From: Streptomyces poonensis
GTDB taxonomy: Bacteria; Actinomycetota; Actinomycetes; Streptomycetales; Streptomycetaceae
NCBI RefSeq assembly: GCF_014650915.1
Contig: NZ_BMVW01000005.1
Location: 248,001 to 312,000, forward strand
Direction of reading: 5' to 3'
DNA: 64,000 bases
The position numbers were made by a program, and so were the translations under genes. Below the pieces are notes generated by a model. It was not told the DNA's origin. It did no database searches and worked only from the letters and a program-made list of their open reading frames with translations. Below, one piece after another: positions 24,813 through 32,125 of the stretch (the first letter of the stretch is position 1; every line of letters starts with the position of its first letter).

Positions 24813-25445
24813 GTGGAAGCCACTACCGCAGCCAGGACCGACAGCAGCATCACGCACCCCACCACGCCCCCGCTGACCGCGCGCCAGGAGGCCCGGCGGC
24901 GCCGCATCCTGCACGCGACCGCGCGGCTGGCGGGCCGGGGCGGGTTCGAGGCGGTGCAGATGCGGGCGGTCGCGGAGTCCTCGCAGGTGGCGCTCGGCAC
25001 CCTGTACCGCTACTTCCCGTCCAAGATCCATCTGCTGGTCGCCGTCATGCGGGACCAACTGGAGCATCTGCACGGCACCCTGCGGAAGCGGCCGCCGTCC
25101 GGCGACACGGCGGCGGAGCGCGTCGCGAGCACCCTGATGCGGGCCTTCCGCGCACTCCAGCGCGAGCCGCAGCTGGCCGACGCCATGGTCCGCGCCCTGA
25201 CCTTCGCGGACCGCGGCGTACGGGCCGAGGTCGACGAGGTCTCCCGCCGCACGACGGCGATCGTCCTGGACGCGATGGGCCGGGAGCACCCCACCCCCGC
25301 ACAGCTCCGCGCGGTCCGCGTCATCGAGCACACCTGGCACTCGGCCCTGATCACCTGGCTCTCGGGCCGGGCCTCCATCGCGCAGGTCCGGGCCGACATC
25401 GAGACGGCGTGCAGGCTGATCGACCTGACGCCGGCGGACGACTGA
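24813..25445 (+). CDS. TetR-family regulator, KstR-like
   Basis: Regulator of 210 residues. The HTH region EAVQMRAVAESSQV followed by ALGTLYRYFPSKIHLLVAV is nearly the same as that of mycobacterial KstR, the repressor of sterol catabolism, and the ligand-domain pattern (LTFADRGVRAEVDEV, ALITWLSGRAS) also runs parallel. GGAGG sits 5 nt before the GTG start. A consensus KstR operator lies 160 bp upstream. No steroid-degradation genes are in view, so in this organism the likely target is the divergent glycosyltransferase operon; the effector could be an acyl-CoA-like molecule. Confidence 0.88.
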   Translation: MEATTAARTDSSITHPTTPPLTARQEARRRRILHATARLAGRGGFEAVQMRAVAESSQVALGTLYRYFPSKIHLLVAVMRDQLEHLHGTLRKRPPSGDTAAERVASTLMRAFRALQREPQLADAMVRALTFADRGVRAEVDEVSRRTTAIVLDAMGREHPTPAQLRAVRVIEHTWHSALITWLSGRASIAQVRADIETACRLIDLTPADD

Positions 25446-25564
25446 GCGGTCAGGCACCTCGGGGCCGCCAGGAGTCCCCGGGCCGCCTCCGGGGCATGGA
25501 CCCTGCGGGACCGCGCGCACCCTCCCGCCGCGGACGCACGGCCACCGCTCGGGGCCCCGGTTAC

Positions 25565-25700
25565 GGGCCGGTACAGTATCCGGGTCGTCATCGCGCCCGT
25601 ACGGGGGAAAGCCGGTACAAAACCGGCACCGACCCGCACTTTCGCACCGCAGTCCCGAACCGCTTGCGGTGAGCCGGACCGCCCCGGTGGGTACGTGACC
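25565..25700 (+). ncRNA. Cobalamin (B12) riboswitch
   Basis: The conserved core is easy to read: GGGAAAGCCGG (25605-25615) with the A-rich loop ACAAAA, the paired CCGGC, then ACCGACCCGCAC, corresponding to the P3-P4 part of the cobalamin aptamer. GTGAGCCGGACCGCC (25669-25683) fits the later conserved segment. It ends about 110 nt before the first gene of a five-gene ECF cluster, where it should switch off expression when adenosylcobalamin is plentiful. Outer stem ends are estimated. The rest of the 365-bp gap before and after it holds no gene. Confidence 0.85.
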
Positions 25701-25810
25701 GGCTCGCGCCACCGGCAGCCCGCCGTTGGCACCGTCGAGGAACGCGGAGCCGAGCCGCCCGGGGAGTCCCGTGCCGCCCGGCTCCCCGCAGGGAGAGGCA
25801 CCCGCCGAGC

Positions 25811-27043
25811 ATGAACGTTCGCCGCACCGCCGCGCTGCTGGCCGCCACCGCCGTCATCGGCACGGCGGCACCGGCCGTCGCCGACGATGCCGACACGTCC
25901 CCGTCGCCGTCGCCCTCGGTGGCGATACCGTCCGGGCTGTACGGCAGCACGGACCCCACGTACGACGGCGTCTGGCGCCAGTCGCTCGCCCTGCTCGCGC
26001 AGCACACCGTGGGTGTGAAGCCCGCGGCGGAGTCCGTGGACTGGCTGGTGGGGCAGCAGTGCGCCGAGGGGGCCTTCCCGGCGTACCGTGCCGACGCCAT
26101 GGCGCAGTGCGACGCGAAGACGCAGGTCGACACGAACAGCACCGCGGCGGCCGTGCAGGCCCTCGCGGCGCTCGGCGGGCACGAGGCCGAGACGGTGCAC
26201 GCCGTGCGCTGGCTGAAGGACGCCCAGAACGAGGACGGCGGCTGGGGCTACACCGCCGACGGGCCCAGCGACACCAACTCCACCTCCGTGGTCGTCGGCG
26301 CCCTCGCGGCCGTCGGCGACGACCCGGCGGACCAGCGCAGCAAGAAGGGCAACTCCCCGTACGACGCCCTGCGCACCCTCGCCGTGCCCTGCGGCAAGGA
26401 CGACGGCGGCGCCTACGCCTACCAGCCGGACGAGAAGGGCGCCCTGACCGCCAACGCCGACGCCACCGCGGCCGCCGTGCTCGCGGGCCTCGGCAAGGGC
26501 TTCGTGGCCGAGGCCGGGAAGGCGGGCGGCAAGGCCGAGTGCGCCGACGGCGAGGACGTGTCCCCCGCGGACGCGGCCCAGGGCGGCGTCGCCTACCTCA
26601 CCGGTGCGCTGGCGAAGGACGGCTACCTGAAGTCCGCCCTCGCGGGCGCCGAGGACCAGCCCGACTACGGCAACACCGCCGACGCGGTGGTCGCGCTCGC
26701 CGCCGCCGGGGCGAAGGACAGCACCGGCGAGCCCCTGGCCTGGCTGGAGAAGAACGCCCCCACCTGGGCGGTCCAGGCGGGCCCCGCCGCGTACGCCCAG
26801 CTGGTCTTCGCCGCGCACGCCACCGGCACCGACCCGCGCGACTTCGGCGGCACGGACCTGGTGGAGAAGCTGAACGCCACCGGCCCGGCGCCCGAGAAGG
26901 CCGAGTCGTCCGCCGCGTCCGAGGAGGAGAAGTCCGAGGACGACGGCTCCGTGTTCGGCGCCTGGTGGTACGTCGTCGTCTTCCTGATCGCCGGCGCCGG
27001 CATCGGCTTCCTCATCAGCGGCCGCAGGAAGCAGCAGCCGTGA
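25811..27043 (+). CDS. Surface-anchored alpha/alpha-barrel protein, likely B12-capture (intrinsic factor/transcobalamin-like)
   Basis: Exported protein of 410 residues: signal peptide ending near AAPAVADD, a barrel of repeated helix pairs (VDWLVGQQCAEGAFPAY, VRWLKDAQNEDGGWGY, VAYLTGALAKDGYL), a charged linker, and a C-terminal helix (WWYVVVFLIAGAGIGFLI) with basic tail GRRKQQP that holds it in the membrane. The barrel fold is shared by prenyltransferase-like proteins and by animal intrinsic factor and transcobalamin. Being first behind a B12 riboswitch and coupled to an ECF importer, it most likely binds corrinoids outside the cell. The binding role is inference. Confidence 0.85.
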   Translation: MNVRRTAALLAATAVIGTAAPAVADDADTSPSPSPSVAIPSGLYGSTDPTYDGVWRQSLALLAQHTVGVKPAAESVDWLVGQQCAEGAFPAYRADAMAQCDAKTQVDTNSTAAAVQALAALGGHEAETVHAVRWLKDAQNEDGGWGYTADGPSDTNSTSVVVGALAAVGDDPADQRSKKGNSPYDALRTLAVPCGKDDGGAYAYQPDEKGALTANADATAAAVLAGLGKGFVAEAGKAGGKAECADGEDVSPADAAQGGVAYLTGALAKDGYLKSALAGAEDQPDYGNTADAVVALAAAGAKDSTGEPLAWLEKNAPTWAVQAGPAAYAQLVFAAHATGTDPRDFGGTDLVEKLNATGPAPEKAESSAASEEEKSEDDGSVFGAWWYVVVFLIAGAGIGFLISGRRKQQP

Positions 27044-27741
27044 CCCGCCGTCGTACGTCCGTCCTGGCCTCGCTCCTCGCCGCGCTCCTCTCCGTGTTTC
27101 TCCTCGGGGGCGCCGGCGAGGCGTCGGCCACCGACTACCGCTACTGGTCGTTCTGGGAGCGGGGCGGGCAGGACGGTGCGTCGTGGACGTTCGCGACGCA
27201 GGGCCCGTCGACCGCGCGGCCCGCCGACGGTACCGTGCAGGGCTTGCGGTTCGCGGTCACCGCCAACGCGGGCGGCGCGGCGAAGCCGCGCGGCGCCACC
27301 GGCTTCGACGGGATCTGCGCCGGTACGCCGGAGCGGGCGGACCGCAAGCGGGTCGCCCTGGTCATCGACTTCGGCACGGCGGCGGACGCCCCGTCCGGGG
27401 AGACGCCCCCGAAGGCCCGCACCGCGTGCGCCCGCGTCCCGGAGGACGCCACGACGGCGGAGGCCCTCGCGGCGGTCGCGGGACCGCTGCGGTACGACGC
27501 CAGCGCCCTGCTGTGCGCCATCGACGGTTACCCGGAGACGGGCTGCGGCGAGCCGGTCGCGGAGGGCGCCAAGGGCGGCTCCTCACCGGAGTTCGACGAC
27601 GAGTCCGCCGAGGAAGCCTCCGGCGAAGCGGGCTCCGCCGACTCCTCCACCGGCCCGTCCGCCGGCCTGTTCGTGGGCCTGGGCGCGGTCGCGGTGCTGG
27701 CCGCGGCGGCGGTGTGGCGGTCGAGGCGGCGCAGGAGCTGA
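27040..27741 (+). CDS. SCO2322-family surface-anchored protein
   Basis: Protein of 233 residues: signal peptide (VLASLLAALLSVFLLGGAGEASA), a small extracellular domain starting TDYRYWSFWERGG, with paired cysteines in FDGICAG, ARTACARV, ALLCAIDG and TGCGEP, then a Ser/Glu linker and a C-terminal helix with RSRRRRS. This domain is known in Streptomyces as the SCO2322 family, with no assigned role. The GTG start overlaps the stop of the barrel protein (GTGA), so the two are made together under the B12 riboswitch. It may complete the corrinoid-binding site or bridge to the transporter. Confidence 0.82.
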   Translation: MTRRRTSVLASLLAALLSVFLLGGAGEASATDYRYWSFWERGGQDGASWTFATQGPSTARPADGTVQGLRFAVTANAGGAAKPRGATGFDGICAGTPERADRKRVALVIDFGTAADAPSGETPPKARTACARVPEDATTAEALAAVAGPLRYDASALLCAIDGYPETGCGEPVAEGAKGGSSPEFDDESAEEASGEAGSADSSTGPSAGLFVGLGAVAVLAAAAVWRSRRRRS

Positions 27742-27746
27742 CGGGC

Positions 27747-28883
27747 ATGGCACCTCGCCGCACCGTGCACCCCGGCGCCTGGTGGCTGTGGGCCCTCGGA
27801 CTCGCCACCGCGGCCTCCCGCACCACCAATCCGCTCCTCCTCGGCCTGCTCCTCGCGGTCGTGGGGTACGTGGTGGCCACGCACCGCACGGACGCGCCCT
27901 GGGCCCGCTCGTACGCCGCCTTCGTCCGGCTCGCCCTCGCCGTCCTGCTGATCCGCCTGTTCTTCGCGGTGTTCCTCGGCTCACCGATCCCGGGCACCCA
28001 CACCCTCCTCACCCTCCCGGAAGTGCCGCTGCCCGCGTGGGCGCAGGGCGTGCGGCTCGGCGGCCGGGTCACCGCCGAGGGCCTCGTCTTCGCCCTGTAC
28101 GACGGGCTGAAGCTGGCCACGCTGCTGATCTGCGTGGGCGCGGCGAACGCCCTCGCCAACCCGGCGCGGCTGCTGAAGTCGCTGCCGGGCGCGCTGTACG
28201 AGGCGGGGGTGGCGGTGGTGGTGGCGATGACGTTCGCCCCGCATCTCGTCGCGGACGTGCGGCGGCTGCGGGCGGCCCGCCGGCTGCGCGGGCGCCCGGA
28301 CCGGGGGCTGCGCGGGCTGGCGCAGGTCGCGCTGCCGGTGCTGGAGGGCGCGCTGGAGCGGTCGGTGGCGCTGGCGGCGGCGATGGACGCGCGCGGGTAC
28401 GGCCGGACGGCCGAGGTGACGCCCGCGGTGCGCCGTACGACGGCCGCGCTGACGCTGGGCGGACTGCTCGGGGTCTGCGCGGGGACGTACGGCGTGCTCA
28501 CCGCCGAGGGCGGCACCTACGGGCTGCCCGTGCTGCTCGCCGGGCTCGCCGCCGCGCTGGCGGGGCTGTGGCTGGGCGGCCGCCGCTCGCCGCGCACGCG
28601 CTACCGGCCGGACGCGTGGGGCGTCCGGGCGTGGCTGGTGTCGGGGTCCGGGGTCGCGGTGGCGGGGCTGACGGTCGCGTACGCCGCCCACGATCCGGCG
28701 GCGCTGCACCCGGGCGTCGTCCCCCTGACCGCCCCGGCGTTCCCGCTGTGGCCGGCGGCGGCGATCCTGCTGGGACTGCTGCCGGCGTTCACCGTGCCGG
28801 CCCCGCCCCCGCCCGGGTCCCGGCCCGCGCACGACGCGCCGAACCCACGCCCACGCCCACGCCCACGCAAGGAACCCGCATGA
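27747..28883 (+). CDS. ECF transporter T component (CbiQ/EcfT family)
   Basis: Integral membrane protein of 378 residues that couples the substrate-binding S subunit to the ATPases. About eight hydrophobic helices are present, more than the usual five or six, because of an extra C-terminal pair. The coupling region holds RLRAARRLRGRPDRG and the conserved AMDARGYGRT motif (Ala-Arg-Gly signature). GGAG lies 10 nt before the ATG, which is 5 bp after the SCO2322-type gene; its stop overlaps the ATPase start (ATGA). Confidence 0.9.
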   Translation: MAPRRTVHPGAWWLWALGLATAASRTTNPLLLGLLLAVVGYVVATHRTDAPWARSYAAFVRLALAVLLIRLFFAVFLGSPIPGTHTLLTLPEVPLPAWAQGVRLGGRVTAEGLVFALYDGLKLATLLICVGAANALANPARLLKSLPGALYEAGVAVVVAMTFAPHLVADVRRLRAARRLRGRPDRGLRGLAQVALPVLEGALERSVALAAAMDARGYGRTAEVTPAVRRTTAALTLGGLLGVCAGTYGVLTAEGGTYGLPVLLAGLAAALAGLWLGGRRSPRTRYRPDAWGVRAWLVSGSGVAVAGLTVAYAAHDPAALHPGVVPLTAPAFPLWPAAAILLGLLPAFTVPAPPPPGSRPAHDAPNPRPRPRPRKEPA

Positions 28884-30607
28884 TCCGCTTCGAGGATGTC
28901 TCCGTGACGTACGACGGGGCGGCCGCACCCACCGTCACGGGCGTGGACTTCGAGGTCCCCGAGGGCGAACTCGTGCTGCTGGTAGGCCCGTCCGGGGTGG
29001 GCAAGTCGACGGTGCTCGGCGCGGTGAGCGGACTGGTGCCGCACTTCACGGGCGGCACCCTGCGCGGCCGCGTCACCGTGGCGGGCCGCGACACCCGTAC
29101 GCACAAGCCGCGCGAACTCGCCGACGTGGTGGGCACGGTGGGGCAGGACCCGCTCTCCCACTTCGTGACGGACACCGTCGAGGAGGAACTCGCCTACGGC
29201 ATGGAGTCGCTGGGGCTCGCCCCGGACGTGATGCGCCGGCGGGTGGAGGAGACCCTCGACCTGCTGGGCCTCGCCGGCCTGCGCGACCGCCCCATCGCCA
29301 CCCTCTCGGGTGGCCAGCAGCAGCGCGTCGCCATCGGCTCCGTCCTCACCCCGCACCCCAGGGTGCTGGTCCTGGACGAGCCGACGTCCGCGCTGGACCC
29401 GGCCGCCGCGGAGGAGGTGCTGGCCGTGCTCCAGCGGCTCGTGCACGACCTGGGCACGACCGTGCTGATGGCGGAGCACCGCCTGGAGCGCGTGGTCCAG
29501 TACGCGGACCAGGTGGCGCTGCTGCCCGCGCCGGGCGCGGCCCCGGTGCTGGGCACACCGGCGGAGGTGATGGCCGTGTCCCCGGTGTTCCCGCCGGTGG
29601 TGGGCCTGGGGCGGCTGGCGGACTGGTCACCGCTGCCGCTGACGGTCCGGGACGCCCGGCGCCGGGCGGGGGCGGGTCTGCGGGACCGTCTGTCGACGTT
29701 GGCGCCGGACGGTCCCTCGGCCGTCGGTGCGGCACCGTCCACCCCGCTTCCGCCTCTCCCCGAGCCGGCTGCCCCTCCCTCCCGCCGCACCGGCTTCCTG
29801 CGCAGACGGCGCGCCCTGCCGGAGACGGCGGCCCCCGCGCCCGGCGCCCCGGCCGCGCTCGCCGTCTCCCTCACCGTCCGCCGCGGCCACGTCGAGGCCC
29901 TGCGCGACGTGGACCTCACCGTCGCCCCGGGCGAGACCGTCGCGCTGATGGGCCGCAACGGCGCCGGGAAGTCCACGCTGCTCGGCACGCTCGTCGGCCT
30001 CGTGCAGCCGACCGCCGGAACGGTGCGCGTCGGCGGAGCGGTCCCCCACCGCACGGCCCCGCGTGACCTCGTACGCCGCGTCGGCCTCGTCCCGCAGGAA
30101 CCGAGGGACCTGCTGTACGCCGACACGGTCGCCGCCGAGTGCGCGGCCGCCGACGAGGACGCCGGTGCCGCGCCGGGCACCTGCCGGGCGCTGGTGACGG
30201 GGCTGCTCCCGGGCGTGGACGACGACACGCATCCGCGGGACCTGTCGGAGGGGCAGCGGCTGGCGCTCGCCCTGGCGGTGGTCCTGACGGCCCGCCCCCC
30301 GCTGCTCCTGCTGGACGAACCGACCCGGGGCCTCGACTACGCCGCCAAGTCCCGCCTGGTCACCGTTCTGCGCACGCTGGCCGCCGAGGGCCACGCCATC
30401 GTGCTGGCCACGCACGACGTGGAACTCGCCGCCGAGCTGGCCCACCGGGTGGTGATCCTCGCGGACGGCGAGGTGGTCGCCGACGGGCCCACCGCGGAGG
30501 TGGTCGTCGCCTCCCCGTCCTTCGCGCCCCAGGTCACGAAGGTGCTGGCGCCGCAGAAGTGGCTGACGGTGGCGCAGGTGCGGCGGGCGCTGGAGGGGAA
30601 CCGCTGA
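28880..30607 (+). CDS. ECF transporter ATPase, fused A1-A2 subunits
   Basis: Two ABC ATPase domains in one chain of 575 residues. Domain 1 (about 1-240) has Walker A GPSGVGKST, signature LSGGQQQR and Walker B VLVLDEPTSALD. A Pro-rich linker follows, then domain 2 (about 325-560) with GRNGAGKST, a variant signature LSEGQRLALA and Walker B LLLLDEPTRGLD. In most bacteria EcfA1 and EcfA2 are separate genes; the fused form is common in actinomycetes. It powers import by the T and S subunits encoded on either side, with ATGA and TGATG overlaps. Confidence 0.93.
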   Translation: MIRFEDVSVTYDGAAAPTVTGVDFEVPEGELVLLVGPSGVGKSTVLGAVSGLVPHFTGGTLRGRVTVAGRDTRTHKPRELADVVGTVGQDPLSHFVTDTVEEELAYGMESLGLAPDVMRRRVEETLDLLGLAGLRDRPIATLSGGQQQRVAIGSVLTPHPRVLVLDEPTSALDPAAAEEVLAVLQRLVHDLGTTVLMAEHRLERVVQYADQVALLPAPGAAPVLGTPAEVMAVSPVFPPVVGLGRLADWSPLPLTVRDARRRAGAGLRDRLSTLAPDGPSAVGAAPSTPLPPLPEPAAPPSRRTGFLRRRRALPETAAPAPGAPAALAVSLTVRRGHVEALRDVDLTVAPGETVALMGRNGAGKSTLLGTLVGLVQPTAGTVRVGGAVPHRTAPRDLVRRVGLVPQEPRDLLYADTVAAECAAADEDAGAAPGTCRALVTGLLPGVDDDTHPRDLSEGQRLALALAVVLTARPPLLLLDEPTRGLDYAAKSRLVTVLRTLAAEGHAIVLATHDVELAAELAHRVVILADGEVVADGPTAEVVVASPSFAPQVTKVLAPQKWLTVAQVRRALEGNR

Positions 30608-31425
30608 TGCGTGCCGTGAACCGCTCCCGCCCCGTCCCCCTCGGCCCCCGCTCCCTCGCCGCGCTCGCGCTGGTGAGCGCGGTGGGCGTGGCGGCCTTCA
30701 CCTGGCCGCTGCTCGCGGACCCCGGCGCGCAGGTGACCGCGCACGCGCAGGACGCACCCTGGCTCTTCGCGGGGCTGCTGGTGCTGCTCGTCGGTGTCGT
30801 CGGGGCGACGATCTCGGAGTCGGGGCTCGGCGCGAAGGCCGTGGCGATGCTCGGGGTGCTGGCCGCAACCGGCGCGGCACTGCGCCCGATCGGTGCCGGG
30901 ACTGCCGGGATCGAGCCGATGTTCTTCCTGATGGTGCTCAGCGGACGGGTCCTCGGCCCCGGCTTCGGGTTCGTCCTCGGCTCCGTGACGATGTTCGCGT
31001 CCGCGCTGCTCACCGGGGGCGTGGGGCCCTGGATGCCGTTCCAGATGCTGTCGCTGGGCTGGTTCTCGATGGGCGCCGGGCTGCTGCCGGGGGCGGCGCG
31101 GCTGCGCGGGCGCGCCGAGCTGCTGATGCTCGCCGCGTACGGCTTCCTCGCCGCGTTCGCCTACGGCCTGCTCATGAACCTCCAGGGCTGGCCGTTCCTG
31201 GACACGCTCGCGTCGAGCGTGGCGTTCGACGCGGACGATCCCCTCGGCACCAAACTGGCCCGCTTCCTCGCCTACTGCCTGGCGACGTCCCTGGGCTGGG
31301 ACCTCGGCCGGGCGGTGGTCACCGTCGTCCTCACCCTCACCCTCGGCGGCACCCTCCTCAAGGCGCTGCGCCGCGCCACGCGCAGGGCGGCCTTCGAGAC
31401 GCCGGTCACGTTCGAGCCGCGCTGA
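30607..31425 (+). CDS. ECF transporter S component, probably cobalamin-specific
   Basis: Substrate-binding membrane subunit of 272 residues with about seven helices; an extended N-terminal helix precedes the typical S-component core. MFFLMVLSGRVLGPGFGFVLGSVTMFASALL and the following aromatic loop PWMPFQML are typical S-component features. The ATG overlaps the ATPase stop (TGATG). The substrate cannot be read from sequence alone; a B12 riboswitch at the head of the operon and the surface barrel protein make cobalamin the best guess. Confidence 0.87.
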   Translation: MRAVNRSRPVPLGPRSLAALALVSAVGVAAFTWPLLADPGAQVTAHAQDAPWLFAGLLVLLVGVVGATISESGLGAKAVAMLGVLAATGAALRPIGAGTAGIEPMFFLMVLSGRVLGPGFGFVLGSVTMFASALLTGGVGPWMPFQMLSLGWFSMGAGLLPGAARLRGRAELLMLAAYGFLAAFAYGLLMNLQGWPFLDTLASSVAFDADDPLGTKLARFLAYCLATSLGWDLGRAVVTVVLTLTLGGTLLKALRRATRRAAFETPVTFEPR

Positions 31426-31450
31426 GGGCGGCCCGGGGCGTGAGCCGCCC
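31426..31450 (+). terminator. Hairpin terminator of the ECF operon
   Basis: GGGCGGC (31426-31432) and GCCGCCC (31444-31450) form a perfect 7-bp stem directly after the S-component stop codon. The remaining 170 bp before the next gene contain no riboswitch core that I can recognise. Confidence 0.55.
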
Positions 31451-31623
31451 CACAGGGCATTGCGGACATCCGGGCACTCCTGTTTCTCTGGACGAGTCGC
31501 ACGGCGCCGACATGCTCCCTCCCGAGCTCCGAGTCGCAGCGCCCCCGCATGTCCTCACCCCGCCCTTTCCGCGCAGCCAGGACATGCCCGCGGCCACCCC
31601 GTCCCCGAACGAACAGGTCCCCT

Positions 31624-32058
31624 GTGTCCCCTGTGTCCGCTGTGTCCGCTGTCTCCCTCGCCCGTCGCATCGCCTCCCCGAAGCAGGCCGTCGCCAGTGC
31701 CGCCCTGGCCGCCGCCACCGCCGGCGCCCTGCTCGCCGCCGCCCCCGCGCAGGCCGCGTCGGCCAGTCCCGCCGATGCCCGTGCGGTCGCCCAGAAGATG
31801 ATCGCGGACAAGGCCCAGTACCAGTGCTTCGACCGCATCGTCGACCACGAGAGCGACTGGAAGGTCGACGCGACGAACGCCTCCAGCGGCGCCTACGGCC
31901 TCGTCCAGGCCCTGCCGGGCACCAAGATGGCCTCGGCGGGCACGGACTGGAAGACGAACCCGGCCACCCAGATCGAGTGGGGCCTGGACTACATGAACGA
32001 CCGCTACGGCAGCCCGTGCGACGCGTGGAAGTTCTGGCAGGCCAACAACTGGTACTGA
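31624..32058 (+). CDS. Secreted lysozyme-like transglycosylase (SLT/APF C-terminal type)
   Basis: Secreted protein of 144 residues: signal peptide with a long hydrophobic part (AVASAALAAATAGALLAAAP) cut near AQAASA, and a compact lysozyme-like domain. The catalytic Glu is in CFDRIVDHESDWKVDATN, followed by GAYGLVQALPGTKMASAG and a C-terminal WQANNWY. Two cysteines could form the usual disulfide. It should cut glycan strands during growth or spore germination. Three in-frame GTG codons 9 bp apart (31624, 31633, 31642) are all possible starts; none has a strong Shine-Dalgarno. Confidence 0.86.
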   Translation: MSPVSAVSAVSLARRIASPKQAVASAALAAATAGALLAAAPAQAASASPADARAVAQKMIADKAQYQCFDRIVDHESDWKVDATNASSGAYGLVQALPGTKMASAGTDWKTNPATQIEWGLDYMNDRYGSPCDAWKFWQANNWY

Positions 32059-32125
32059 CCGACGCCTTCCCGCCATCCTCGGCCCCGCGCTGAACGCCGC
32101 CTCCCCGCCCGGCGTCTTGGAACGC

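Noticed and set aside
31426..31623. Possible ydaO (c-di-AMP) riboswitch before the secreted transglycosylase
   Set aside because: Such RNAs often precede wall hydrolases in Streptomyces, but none of the conserved ydaO core can be read here.
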